This document shows, piece after piece, positions 49,357 to 59,193 of a stretch of DNA of 64,000 nt (position 1 is its first letter; each line of letters starts with the position of its first letter). The notes below the pieces were generated by a model that was not told where the DNA came from, searched no databases, and saw only the letters and a list, made by a program, of their open reading frames with translations. The stretch is from positions 744,001 to 808,000 of the forward strand of contig NZ_CP049801.1 of the NCBI RefSeq assembly GCF_011578045.1, in the 5' to 3' direction. The position numbers were made by a program, and so were the translations under genes. Source of the stretch: Acinetobacter shaoyimingii. Lineage in GTDB: Bacteria > Pseudomonadota > Gammaproteobacteria > Pseudomonadales > Moraxellaceae.

Positions 49357-49485
49357 ACTAGAGTAATTGCTCTTTTACATCATAAATTGCTGAAATGTTC
49401 AAGGTAAATGGCTGAACATGACATTGTGTTATGAGTTTTATATTTCTATGATGGGTGAAAAATCCACATTATATTGGTAAAAATA

Positions 49486-50607
49486 ATGACACAAGCCGCT
49501 TTACAAGGACTCAAAGTACTCGATTTTTCTACCCTATTACCTGGACCATTTGCCACTTTGTACTTAGCTGATCTTGGTGCAGAGGTGGTTCATATCGAAT
49601 CTCCAAGCCGTCCAGATTTGATACGTTTACTTCCGCCATTTTCCAATGGACAAGCATGTTCGCATAATTATTTAAACCGCAACAAGCAATCTGTGGCTTT
49701 AGATCTTAAAGATCCAGAAAGTATAGAACGAATTAAACAAAAAATAACTGAATATGACATTGTGATTGAGCAGTTTCGTCCAGATGTCATGAAGCGATTG
49801 GGTTTGGATTATGAAACATTATCAGCAATTAACCCACGCCTCATTTATTGCTCCATCACTGGCTATGGTCAAACTAGCCATTATAAAAACAAAGCAGGGC
49901 ATGACATTAACTACATTTCACTGTCTGGGATTGCAGGGCATTCAGGTCGGCAAGACAGTGGTCCGCCACCTATGGGGATTCAGATTGCAGATGTTGCAGG
50001 AGGTTCTTTACACGCAGTGATTGGCATCTTAACCGCTGTTATTGAACGTCAACGTAGTGGACAAGGGCAATATATTGATATTTCAATGACGGATTGTGCT
50101 GTGGCGCTGAACAATATGGCAGCCGCGGCTGTTTTAGCGGGTGGTGAACAGCAACAAGCTGAGCAAGAACATCTAAATGGTGGGACATTCTATGATTATT
50201 ACCAAACTCAAGATGGACGTTACCTTTCAATTGGCAGCTTAGAACCACAGTTTATGAGTGGTTTGTCTCAAGTTCTAGAATTGCCAATACTGCTTGAGAA
50301 AGGCGCATCTTTTGACCGAGATGATCGAAAAGCAGTAAAACAGGCGATTCAAGATCAAATTAAAACCAAGACACTTGATCAATGGGTAGACATTTTTAAA
50401 CCTTTAGATGTTTGTGTTGAACCTGTTTTACATTTAGATGAAGCCCTAAATTCAGAATTGGCGCAGCAACGTGAGTGGGTCGTGAATGTACCATTAATTC
50501 CAGATTCGAATGAAACAGAAGCTCAACTGGCATGTCCGATTAAATTTTCACGTTCTAAAGCGCAGTATCATTATATTGGTCAAGCCTTAGGCGAAGGCAA
50601 TTGGTAA
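49486..50607 (+). CDS. CaiB/BaiF CoA-transferase family protein, probable alpha-methylacyl-CoA racemase
   Basis: A 373-residue class III CoA-transferase family protein. N-terminal GLKVLDFSTLLPGPFATLYLADLGAEVVHIE and the middle GHDINYISLSGIAG and GGSLHAVIGILTAVIERQ are typical of alpha-methylacyl-CoA racemases, which interconvert 2R and 2S methylacyl-CoAs before beta-oxidation of branched chains. A true CoA-transferase is the alternative. Start at 49486 (MTQAAL) is favoured over the TTG at 49474. Confidence 0.85.
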   Translation: MTQAALQGLKVLDFSTLLPGPFATLYLADLGAEVVHIESPSRPDLIRLLPPFSNGQACSHNYLNRNKQSVALDLKDPESIERIKQKITEYDIVIEQFRPDVMKRLGLDYETLSAINPRLIYCSITGYGQTSHYKNKAGHDINYISLSGIAGHSGRQDSGPPPMGIQIADVAGGSLHAVIGILTAVIERQRSGQGQYIDISMTDCAVALNNMAAAAVLAGGEQQQAEQEHLNGGTFYDYYQTQDGRYLSIGSLEPQFMSGLSQVLELPILLEKGASFDRDDRKAVKQAIQDQIKTKTLDQWVDIFKPLDVCVEPVLHLDEALNSELAQQREWVVNVPLIPDSNETEAQLACPIKFSRSKAQYHYIGQALGEGNW

Positions 50608-50680
50608 AGCGCAGAAAGTTCATCTTCAAATTATTTTCATAGATTTGAGGTCAAAGATACGTACCTACATACAAATTTTA

Positions 50681-50722
50681 AGTGACATTGGAATACTCAA
50701 TATTCTAATGTCACTTTTTTAT
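50681..50722 (+). terminator. terminator after the racemase gene
   Basis: AAGTGACATT-GGAATA pairs with TATTC-TAATGTCACTT around CTCAA with one G-T, followed by six T. Confidence 0.82.
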
Positions 50723-50830
50723 TGCCACTAAATAACTAAGAAATTTGCTAATTGTGAAAAATCAGTAATAATAAATGCGCGACTAAAGTCTAATCATCAT
50801 GGTTATGGACAGCTATTGGACTGTTAAAAA

Positions 50831-51823
50831 ATGGATTTAATACAAGCGAATGGTCAACCACATTATGGGCGTTTCACTGAACTGCCGACCACGATCGCCC
50901 TCGATAAATATGTTTATAAAACGCCTTATGGCAAAGTTCTCAATGGCTGGCGTAAACGACTCAAATATAAAAAATTCAAGTTTTGTAGTATTCAGCATGA
51001 ACACTACAGTATTGGGATTGCGATTGTAGATCTGGCTTGGGCGGGGCATGGCTTTCTGTATATTTATGATCATCTCAGCCAAAGTGTTTTGGAATGGAAT
51101 GCCATCAATCTATTTGCGCATAATACTGTGGTCGATGAACAGCCCTTATTCAATCAAAGTCATTTTAAGCATTCGCCATTTCAATTTGATTTTCAACATG
51201 CCAATGGCGTGCGCTATGTTCAGGCGGTTAAACATGGGGAAGAAGTTTTAAAGGCACGAATTTTTTGTGCAGGAACTGATGCATTATCATTATGTAGTCC
51301 GACAGGAATCAATGGTTGGACGTACACACAAAAGCTTACGACTTTGGCAGTTGAAGGTTTTTTTATCAATAAGCAAAAGCAAAAAGTCGAATTTCATGAA
51401 AAGACCTTTGCAGCACTTGATGACAGCTGTGGTTTTCTAAGACCAGAAACGGCGTGGTTTTGGTTGTCATGCAATTTTTGGGACAAAAAAGGTAATCGAG
51501 TCGGGATAAATCTCGCTTCTGGTGTCAATGAAAGCTTTGGCAATGAAAACTGCTTATGGATCAACGGTCGACTCTATGCTTTAGCAGATGTGCTATTTGA
51601 AATCCAAGATGAGCAGCATTGGAATATTCGCTCTTTGGATGGAAAACTCAAATTGACAGTTGAAACCAGTTGGCGTCGTTATGAAAATTTAAATCTGAGC
51701 ATCGTCGGCAGTCAATTTAGTCAATGGCAATCTAAGATCAGTGGTCAAATTGAAACAGAAGATACCATCGTGGAGTTTGATCAAGAATACGGTTTATTGG
51801 AACAGCATTATGCCAAATGGTGA
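50831..51823 (+). CDS. DUF2804 domain protein
   Basis: A 330-residue protein covering a whole DUF2804 domain, which has a beta-rich fold and unknown function. Recognised by the N-terminal GRF and TPYGKVLNGWRKRLKYKKF, WAGHGFLYIYD, and the late NLASGVNESFGNENCLWINGRLYAL. No signal peptide. Related proteins are tied by annotation to lipid or carotenoid-like binding, which I cannot verify. It is alone on the plus strand and ends at a terminator. Confidence 0.82.
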   Translation: MDLIQANGQPHYGRFTELPTTIALDKYVYKTPYGKVLNGWRKRLKYKKFKFCSIQHEHYSIGIAIVDLAWAGHGFLYIYDHLSQSVLEWNAINLFAHNTVVDEQPLFNQSHFKHSPFQFDFQHANGVRYVQAVKHGEEVLKARIFCAGTDALSLCSPTGINGWTYTQKLTTLAVEGFFINKQKQKVEFHEKTFAALDDSCGFLRPETAWFWLSCNFWDKKGNRVGINLASGVNESFGNENCLWINGRLYALADVLFEIQDEQHWNIRSLDGKLKLTVETSWRRYENLNLSIVGSQFSQWQSKISGQIETEDTIVEFDQEYGLLEQHYAKW

Positions 51824-51839
51824 TTGATTTTCACTTTAA

Positions 51840-51869
51840 AAAAACCACGCTGAAATAGCGTGGTTTTTA
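51840..51869. terminator. bidirectional terminator
   Basis: AAAAACCACGCT pairs with AGCGTGGTTTTT around GAAAT; serves the DUF2804 gene and the convergent sulfatase-like gene. Confidence 0.88.
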
Positions 51870-51887
51870 TATGGGGAAGGGATGCAT

Positions 51888-53720
51888 TTATTTATTAAAA
51901 CGGCTGATTTGTTCAAGAGCAGCTTGTAAATAAACTGGATTAGGTTGCTGATCTTTCAACGGACGATTTTTCTTATCCAACATGTCATATTGACCTACGA
52001 CACCCACTTCAAGAATATTTTTTGGTGTAATCACAGCATAGCTACTATAGTTTGACGCTAAAATCCAATCACGTTTCACTTCATTTCCTAGAAGATCTTC
52101 ACCAACTGCATAATCTTGAATCGGATTATCTACCCCTAAATAATGCTTCATAAGCGTAGGGACAATATCTTGATGACTGGTTAAGGTATTTGCATTCCAT
52201 AATGAACGTTGCTGTCCATCGGGCGTGATGATTGCAAAAGGAACTTTAATTTGCGGGTCAGTATAATTGCCATTATGCCCCCAAAAATTGTCCATATTGT
52301 CATTAATCTCTTGACCATGGTCACCCGTGATCACAATCACAGTATTCTTTAAGTCACCTGTTTCTTCGAGTTTATCAATCACTTTTTTTACGAGACTATC
52401 GACATAATGAACACTGGTTTTATATCGATTGAGCATGAGATGACGATCTGTATCATTATTGAGTTTTAAGTAATTAATCTCTTTCAACATTGGTTCAAAA
52501 CGTTTTGGATAATCTTTTGGAAAATCATAACCATGAGGTGAATCATAAAATAAGAATGAAAACTTAGGTTTATTTTTATCCTGTTTAGCGTACCAATTTA
52601 ACCAATCTTGGGTCATGCTCTGGTCAATTTCGACAGAAGAATCACCTGTTGAATGTGTTCTCAAATTTGGAATCTTAGAAAAAACAGTTTGATCAAACTC
52701 AGGATTGGTCAATTTGGCCGCAGCGAAAATCCCCATTTGATAATTAAGGGCTTGTAAACGATCTATAAATACAGGACTTTGCTGATTGACCAGTATTCCT
52801 TGCCAATATGTTCCAGGAATCGCATAGAACATGCCAAAAATCCCCGTACGGGTACAATTTCCTGTCGAGTAATGCTGATTAAAGATTTGACCTTTTTGCG
52901 CTAAATACCACATATTTGGCGCATTCTCAGCATTAAAGGTATCTGAACGCCATGAGTCGACCACAATAAACATGATATTTTTAGGTTGTGAAACAGGTGA
53001 AGCTTGAAGTGGGTGTAAAGGGTAGTTCACATCACTCTTACGTTGTAGCGACATGGCTTTTTGTGTCGCTATGGCTTTCTCATCCATCCAACCCAGTTTC
53101 TTCATTGTTTTATTGGAGGTCATTGGATAAAACAGTGGTAAGTAGCGTTTAACGACCGTTACAGGTTGGTACACATGTGCAGCAGCCCATACATGAATAC
53201 TATGTGTTGCTAATAACGTCACTAGGGTTAGCCATGCAAATTTTCGACTGATGTTCCACTGCTTCAATGTCGAAGCTTTTTCTAGTTTTAAGATGAGTAG
53301 ATATTCTAAACACCATAGCAAAATGATGCCTGTGATGACCATGAACCAAGTGCTTAAAGGGAATTTAACCACTTGCCCAGACATGACCAATTCCAACATG
53401 ACTGCATTGATATGAAAGCGATATTGTGAATACACAAAGGTATCGATGACCAAAAGAATCAGTGCGAATGTAGCGACGCCAGATTGTAAAAGTCGTCTGG
53501 GTGTTTGAGTTAAAAACAGTACTGGAAGAAGGATAAACCCCATCAAAAAACTTAAAGTGGCCATGTGGGAAAATGTGCCACAGACAAGAAAGCTGAAACC
53601 TAACACATCAGTTGGAAGTTCAGGTAAAAAAGCAAAGTAACGGCATGCAATTAACATGCTGATGAGAGCATTGCAGATGATTAGATAAACATGTGCCTGA
53701 AATTTTAATTTAAACGTCAT
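51888..53720 (-). CDS. YejM/PbgA-like inner-membrane protein (DUF3413 + sulfatase-like domain)
   Basis: A 610-residue protein with about five N-terminal transmembrane helices (to residue about 180) and a periplasmic sulfatase-like domain from about 245. Segments FIVVDSWRSDTFN, HYSTGNCTRTGIFGMFYAIPGTYW and ITGDHGQEIND are family marks. In E. coli YejM (PbgA/LapC) senses lipopolysaccharide at the inner membrane and restrains LapB-FtsH turnover of LpxC. Acinetobacter can tolerate LPS loss, so the role may differ. It stands alone. Confidence 0.88.
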   Translation of the reverse strand: MTFKLKFQAHVYLIICNALISMLIACRYFAFLPELPTDVLGFSFLVCGTFSHMATLSFLMGFILLPVLFLTQTPRRLLQSGVATFALILLVIDTFVYSQYRFHINAVMLELVMSGQVVKFPLSTWFMVITGIILLWCLEYLLILKLEKASTLKQWNISRKFAWLTLVTLLATHSIHVWAAAHVYQPVTVVKRYLPLFYPMTSNKTMKKLGWMDEKAIATQKAMSLQRKSDVNYPLHPLQASPVSQPKNIMFIVVDSWRSDTFNAENAPNMWYLAQKGQIFNQHYSTGNCTRTGIFGMFYAIPGTYWQGILVNQQSPVFIDRLQALNYQMGIFAAAKLTNPEFDQTVFSKIPNLRTHSTGDSSVEIDQSMTQDWLNWYAKQDKNKPKFSFLFYDSPHGYDFPKDYPKRFEPMLKEINYLKLNNDTDRHLMLNRYKTSVHYVDSLVKKVIDKLEETGDLKNTVIVITGDHGQEINDNMDNFWGHNGNYTDPQIKVPFAIITPDGQQRSLWNANTLTSHQDIVPTLMKHYLGVDNPIQDYAVGEDLLGNEVKRDWILASNYSSYAVITPKNILEVGVVGQYDMLDKKNRPLKDQQPNPVYLQAALEQISRFNK

Positions 53721-54173
53721 TTTTGTAATACATAGAATTCTATAAATTTTTATGTTTAGTCAATTCTCAAATATTAGAGATATCTGAAAAAAACAGTGTT
53801 GAATACCACATATTATAAGTTAGATTTTGTTGTAAATCACATTAAATGACATTTTGGTTAAATGTTTTAAACAAAATTATGCTGATAAGAACTTACAGTG
53901 CGTGAGCTGAGTGTAATACATGAAGTGATTAAAAATAATTGGAAGTCATTACAAGCATTGAAATAACAGAATTTAAGCGAAAATGGTTGTTCAAATGGAT
54001 AACTAAGCGCTTAGATGCTTGTTTAGATATGTTATTTGATTCCATATGCCGTGATTGAAATTAAGACGTTATGAATCGTTTTAAAACTCAAGCCTCTCAT
54101 ATCAATAAGGTAAATAACGAAGAAGGTTATGTCTTAGTTGAAAGCTAATGATAAGAGGATAAAGTCCCTATCC
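53721..54173. other. gene-free region
   Basis: About 450 AT-rich bases between two minus-strand genes. It contains the probable promoter of the YejM-like gene, a 25-codon open frame at 54071-54148 without a convincing ribosome-binding site, and a small hairpin (GAGGATA at 54155 with TATCCTC at 54169) that overlaps the next gene's end. Confidence 0.65.
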
Positions 54174-55052
54174 TCATGAAGATGCAGCTTTCCATAAGGC
54201 TTGACCCGCAGCGATGGGATCATTTGTTTCGAGCAAAGTTTCAATCCAAATATCATATTGAGCAATTACAGCATGTTGACTTGGATGAAAATCTGAACGA
54301 TACCAATCTAAGTATTCTTCTTTCTTTACCGTTAAAATGCCTTGACGTCCCAACAACCATTTCAAACCAGAATGAAACATCTTCATGCGTTGGATTCTGG
54401 TAAACCCATCTTGTTTTAAAAGTCCATTGGTACGTTGCATGGTAAAACCAAACATCATGAGTGTGACTAAGGTTAGTGCAAGGTATCTTGATGCATTTGA
54501 AGTTTTTGCAACATTTTGCATGACATCAAAAGCCACATCACGATGTTCCATCTCTTCAATACTATGCCAAGCAAACAATGCCCGAATATAAGGATGTGCA
54601 TCTTGCATGGTGGCTTTGTTTGAAAAAAAAGTCGAGGCCATCAACGCAGTCAAATGTTCACAAGCGGCTGTAATAGCAATATTAAAACTTTTCGGATAAC
54701 GTTTTAGCGCATGTTTAAAACGTTGATTGACCTGATGGATAAATTTGTCTACAGGCATCCCTTGGTTAATCAAAATCTGATTCATTTTGTCATGGGCAAT
54801 TCCATGCTGCGCTTCTTGCTGAATAAATTCAGTAACCCGATTCGCCAAGTGCGGATCTTGAATTTGATCTCTGAACAAACGCACACATTGAATGAAATAA
54901 CGTTCACCATCTGGAAAAGTCAGACTCAGCGCATCAAACACACGTGTTTTAAATGCATCACCACCAAACCAAAAGCGAGGAATCTCATCGAGTTTAAAAT
55001 CTAGATTTTTTCGGACCACAGGTTGCAATGATTGTTGTAATGGCGCATTCAT
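54174..55052 (-). CDS. predicted metal-dependent hydrolase, PF10118 (copy 1)
   Basis: A 292-residue, mostly helical protein of the PF10118 family. Histidine/glutamate pairs suited to a di-metal ferritin-like site are seen: QQEAQHGIAHDKMN, CEHLTALMA, and WHSIEEMEHRDVAFDVM. A hydrophobic stretch near 195-210 may touch the membrane. The enzymatic role is unknown; ferritin-like di-iron oxygenase chemistry is possible. It shares the start VVRKNLDFKLDEIPRFWFGGD and the motifs above with its neighbour, so they are tandem paralogues. Confidence 0.85.
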   Translation of the reverse strand: MNAPLQQSLQPVVRKNLDFKLDEIPRFWFGGDAFKTRVFDALSLTFPDGERYFIQCVRLFRDQIQDPHLANRVTEFIQQEAQHGIAHDKMNQILINQGMPVDKFIHQVNQRFKHALKRYPKSFNIAITAACEHLTALMASTFFSNKATMQDAHPYIRALFAWHSIEEMEHRDVAFDVMQNVAKTSNASRYLALTLVTLMMFGFTMQRTNGLLKQDGFTRIQRMKMFHSGLKWLLGRQGILTVKKEEYLDWYRSDFHPSQHAVIAQYDIWIETLLETNDPIAAGQALWKAASS

Positions 55053-55292
55053 GTGATGTTATTCCTTATGTATGACATTTGAAGATTCTTGCTTCTTGGT
55101 CGATTCTTTCTGCTTGAAAGTCAGTCTGGCTTCTAATCATTATGCAAAACAAAATCGCTAAAGTCGGTATCTCAAAAGCACAAATACTCTGATCAAAATG
55201 ATCAATCAGAGCAAATGGGTAGATCATCAATGACGTTCATACCCAATCACAAAGGCAAGTTGAACCTGCCTACATTGTCAAAATCTAAATTT

Positions 55293-56183
55293 CTATTTTG
55301 CGGCTTGCCAGAATGCTTCACCTGCTTGAATTGGATCATTGGTTGCTGCCAAGGTATCTACCCAAACTTGATATTGATGAATGACAGGATGTTGACTTGG
55401 ATGGAAATCTTTTTTGAACCAATCTAAATATTGGCTTTTCATGGAAGTTAACATGCCTTTTTTACCAAAGAACCAAGGTAAACCTTTATAGAGCATTTTG
55501 ACTCGGTCTAAACGACTAAAGCCGTCATATCGCAACATGACATCTGTTCGGTAAAGTGTGAAACCAAACATCATAAAGGTGGTAAATGCCAGTGCAAATT
55601 TACGTGTTGCTTCAGGAACTTCGCCGACTTGTTTCATGACATCAAAGGCAACATCACGATGCTCCATTTCCTCAATCGCATGCCAAGCAAGTAAAGCTCT
55701 GACATAGGGATGAGCGTCTACGAGAGTTTCTTTTTTGCTATAAAACGTTTCTGCCATCAGCGCAGTCAAATGTTCAGCCGCAGCGGTCATGGCTATGTTG
55801 TATTGTGGTGAACGTCGTGTCAGTTCGAATTTAAAAATTCGATTTAAATGTTGAATGAATTGATCGACAGGCATGCCTTGTTCTTTCATGACTTTATTCA
55901 TTTTGTCATGTGCCATACCATGCTGAGCCTCTTGACGTATAAAGTCTGCGACACGTGCTTGTAGATCTGGATCTTTAATTTTATCTCTAAACAAACGGAC
56001 GGATTCAATAAAATAACGTTCGCCATCTGGAAAAGTCAGGCTTAATGCGTCAAACATACGGGTACGGAATGGATCGCCACCAAACCAAAAACGTGGAATT
56101 TCATTGAGTCTAAAATCTAAATTTTTACGAACTACAGGTTCAACAGAATAAATCGCATTGGGATACTGTGTTAATGCATTCAT
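55293..56183 (-). CDS. predicted metal-dependent hydrolase, PF10118 (copy 2)
   Basis: A 296-residue paralogue of the downstream copy with the same metal-ligand pattern: RQEAQHGMAHDKMN, AEHLTALMAETFY and WHAIEEMEHRDVAFDVM. 240 bases separate the two genes, with a small hairpin at 55187-55211 between them. Divergent from the AraC-family gene 56321-57367, which probably controls it. Confidence 0.85.
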   Translation of the reverse strand: MNALTQYPNAIYSVEPVVRKNLDFRLNEIPRFWFGGDPFRTRMFDALSLTFPDGERYFIESVRLFRDKIKDPDLQARVADFIRQEAQHGMAHDKMNKVMKEQGMPVDQFIQHLNRIFKFELTRRSPQYNIAMTAAAEHLTALMAETFYSKKETLVDAHPYVRALLAWHAIEEMEHRDVAFDVMKQVGEVPEATRKFALAFTTFMMFGFTLYRTDVMLRYDGFSRLDRVKMLYKGLPWFFGKKGMLTSMKSQYLDWFKKDFHPSQHPVIHQYQVWVDTLAATNDPIQAGEAFWQAAK

Positions 56184-56239
56184 CTTATTTTGCTCGCATT
56201 AGGTTTTATCTCAGTATGTCGACTATTGGTCGGTTTGTT

Positions 56240-56268
56240 TTGACAGTTCTTGCCATTTTTTATACATT
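56240..56268 (+). promoter_or_regulatory. sigma-70 promoter of the AraC gene
   Basis: TTGACA (56240-56245) and TACATT (56263-56268) are exactly 17 bases apart and point toward the AraC-family gene that starts 53 bases later. CGAC-TATTG-GTCG lies just upstream. Confidence 0.7.
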
Positions 56269-56320
56269 TTACGACAAATGAAAATCAATCATGTCAAAAA
56301 GAACCAAAGAGAGGAAGTCG

Positions 56321-57367
56321 ATGAAGGAATTGCAAATTCCGAATGGTTATTTCCATTTATGGCGAAATTATTTGGCTGAACAGGGTGTAAATGGTTTAGA
56401 AATTAAACAAATTCAACCCTATAAAAAACAGATTGAAAATATCTTGGACGCGCCTATTGCGCAGCAATCATCTTACCCGTTGTTCTGGAACATCATCGAA
56501 ATCACTCAAAAACAGCTCGATAAACCACAATTAATTTTTGAAATGGCAAAAGGGGTAAAGCCTGAGCATTTTGGTGTATTGGGGTATATGGCAACACGTA
56601 GCACCAGTTTTGCCGAAGCCTTAAGTTATATTTTAAAGTTTAGTCGCTTGGTGATTGATGGTGATGAGATTATTCCAATGCAGATGCATCAGGAACAGCA
56701 AAATATTATTCTGAGCTGGCCCTACATAGATGATGATTTCAATTTAATTAATGAATTGACCAACGCCTTAATGATTGAATTAGGAAGGAAAATTGTGCCA
56801 CTGGACAATTTTCCTTTAAGGCGAGTGGGCTTTGCGCACAGTGCTCAAATGGCACAATTTCATTACCAAAAATTCTATGCCTGTGAGGTTGTTTTTGATC
56901 AGCCAGATTACACTTTGGTGATGAGTACAGAAAGTTTAAATATACAAATTCAACAAGCAGATCCGTCACTTTTACAGCTATTGATTCAGCAGGCTGAAGA
57001 AGCCATTGCAAGTAAGCCCAATCATGAAAATATGGCGCGTCAACTACATTTAATTATTGCTGAATATTTAAAAATTCAACAGCAAGCACCTAAAATTGAA
57101 GATATTGCTAAAGAATTGCATGTTTCGGTTCGAACATTACAACGTCAATTGAAAGATTTGGGCAGCTCATTTAAGCAAATTTTAGAAGCAGAGCGTATGA
57201 AGCACTGTGAAAAATTGTTGGCGCAACAGATGAGCCTGACCGATATTGCACTGCAACTGGGTTATTCAGATCAATCTGCTTTGGCAAGAGCCTTTAAAGC
57301 ACATACGGGGCAGACCTTATTGCAAATGAAATATCAACTCAAAGAAGATAAAAATCAGTCTTTATAA
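56321..57367 (+). CDS. AraC-family transcriptional regulator
   Basis: A 348-residue regulator with an N-terminal PF12625-like domain and C-terminal AraC helix-turn-helix pair (IEDIAKELHVSVRTLQRQLKDLGSSF, then LTDIALQLGYSDQSALARAFKAHTG). GAGGAAG lies before the ATG at 56321; the longer frame from 56291 is less likely. Divergent from the PF10118 pair. Confidence 0.9.
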   Translation: MKELQIPNGYFHLWRNYLAEQGVNGLEIKQIQPYKKQIENILDAPIAQQSSYPLFWNIIEITQKQLDKPQLIFEMAKGVKPEHFGVLGYMATRSTSFAEALSYILKFSRLVIDGDEIIPMQMHQEQQNIILSWPYIDDDFNLINELTNALMIELGRKIVPLDNFPLRRVGFAHSAQMAQFHYQKFYACEVVFDQPDYTLVMSTESLNIQIQQADPSLLQLLIQQAEEAIASKPNHENMARQLHLIIAEYLKIQQQAPKIEDIAKELHVSVRTLQRQLKDLGSSFKQILEAERMKHCEKLLAQQMSLTDIALQLGYSDQSALARAFKAHTGQTLLQMKYQLKEDKNQSL

Positions 57368-57503
57368 TACTCATTGAATATCACAATGCTAAGCATGGTA
57401 TTGGCAATTTATTTTAAAATGCATCTTCAAATCATAAAGGGCAAGCATATGCTCACCCTTCATCGTCTTACCTATCTGATCGATTTTGCACAATTCAAAA
57501 AAA

Positions 57504-58841
57504 CTAAGAAGCAACTGATTTTAACCGTGGATAACGACATACAATCGCTAAGATGGCACAAACAGCCAAAATCCAGCAGTAGTAAATATTACTAATCAAT
57601 TCTACAGGTGAGAGTTTGGCAATCGAACACGCAAGTAATAATTGAGCGCCATAAGGAATCAAACCTTGCACCACACATGAGAAAATATCCAGTAAAGCGG
57701 CGGCACGTTTTGGGTCAACGCCGTACTCTTTTGCAACTTCACGTGCCATATCGCCTGATAAAATAATGGCAACAGTGTTATTGGCAACAAAAAGGTTAGA
57801 CAAAATGACCAAGAAACAAATACCGATTTCACCCGCACGTTCAGCACCCACTTTAAACAATCGTGTAATGCTGTAAATACGTTGAATGAGCCATTCTAAG
57901 CCGCCTTCTTTTTGCATAATGGCAGACAAACCACCTAAGAACATCGACAGTAGTGCCACTTCAAACATGCCGACAAAACCATCGTAAATTGAAGTATTGA
58001 GTTTCAATACGGTGAAATCAGCATTTAAAAACAGTCCAATCACACCAGAAATCACGATACCGATGGTTAACACAGCCAAGACATGTAAGCGTGAGAATGC
58101 CAGTAAGAAAACAGCAATATAAGGCAGAATCAGCCAAATGTTATATGCCTTAAATTCGATATGTTGGCTTCCATCGCTTAAGATGAAATAGGCAAGAATG
58201 GTTAAAATGGCTGCAGGTAAAGCAATCCAGACATTGACACGGAACTTATCACGGAGTTCAACATTTTGACTGCGAGTGGCCGCAATAGTGGTATCTGAGA
58301 TCATGGATAAATTATCGCCAAACATCGCACCACCCACCACAGCACCAATGGCAGCGACAGTTGAAATATCAGTGACTTCAGAAAAACCAAAGGCAATTGG
58401 GGCACAGGCTGCAATGGTGCCCATAGATGTTCCCATTGCAGTTGCAATAAATGCTGAAATGAGGAACAGCATAGGGAGAACAAACTGTGGCGGTATCATC
58501 GATAGACCAAATTGTACGGTTGAATCGACACTACCAATCGTACTGGTGATACTTGCAAATGCACCTGCCAGCATAAACACCATAAACATCAGAATTAAAT
58601 TCGGGTGACTGGCACCTTCTAAAAAATCTTCTATAGCTTGGTTGAGTTTGCCTCGATAAAGCAGGACTGCAAGGATAATTGCTGGAATTGCAGCAACTGG
58701 AGCTTTGATTTGATAAAAGGCGAATTCAGTCCCAATGATTGAGTGGTAAATACCACTGCCTAAAAATATGGCTAAAAAAACAATAAGGGGAATCAGGGCA
58801 AGTGCTCGGGCTTGAGCTTTACCTGGGGAGTGTGTGGTCAT
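57504..58841 (-). CDS. NhaC-type Na+/H+ antiporter family protein
   Basis: A 445-residue membrane protein with about 11-12 helices. Family segments include FIATAMGTSMGTIAACAPIAFGFSE and GAVVGGAMFGDNLSMISDTTIAATRSQN, characteristic of NhaC-like antiporters. It may exchange Na+ for H+, or an organic acid in some members. The ATG at 58841 opens MTTHSPGKAQ; the frame from 58892 has extra residues without a good site. Confidence 0.88.
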   Translation of the reverse strand: MTTHSPGKAQARALALIPLIVFLAIFLGSGIYHSIIGTEFAFYQIKAPVAAIPAIILAVLLYRGKLNQAIEDFLEGASHPNLILMFMVFMLAGAFASITSTIGSVDSTVQFGLSMIPPQFVLPMLFLISAFIATAMGTSMGTIAACAPIAFGFSEVTDISTVAAIGAVVGGAMFGDNLSMISDTTIAATRSQNVELRDKFRVNVWIALPAAILTILAYFILSDGSQHIEFKAYNIWLILPYIAVFLLAFSRLHVLAVLTIGIVISGVIGLFLNADFTVLKLNTSIYDGFVGMFEVALLSMFLGGLSAIMQKEGGLEWLIQRIYSITRLFKVGAERAGEIGICFLVILSNLFVANNTVAIILSGDMAREVAKEYGVDPKRAAALLDIFSCVVQGLIPYGAQLLLACSIAKLSPVELISNIYYCWILAVCAILAIVCRYPRLKSVAS

Positions 58842-59193
58842 ATCAAAAGTAATAAATAAGTAAGCGCGCGTAGTATAAAACAGCTTTTGCAATTTAAGAA
58901 AAATTTAAATGTAAACTCTAACTGTCTTTTTTTTAAAAGTTTTTTAAAAAATAAAGCTAAGTTGATCTTAATATTGATGATTTTAAAAAAATCAAAAAAT
59001 AGATGTTTTTGATCATTGTGAAAAAAATCAAAATATTGATAAATGTAGCACTGGGTTGTTCAACGAATATGAGACAGAATTGTACAAGTTTTCACTCTAT
59101 TCAATGAGTAAATAATAGCGTTACAATGAGATGTCTTGTATTTTTACAAAACAAACTCCTCAATTTTATACAATTCAAGGAAAGTACAACCCT
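58842..59193. other. gene-free divergent region between the antiporter and trpA
   Basis: About 350 AT-rich bases with poly-A/T stretches and several GATxATTTT-like near-repeats. It must carry promoters for both genes; TACAAT at 59122-59127 is a possible -10 for trpA with a weak -35. No trp attenuator-like leader peptide is seen. Confidence 0.65.
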
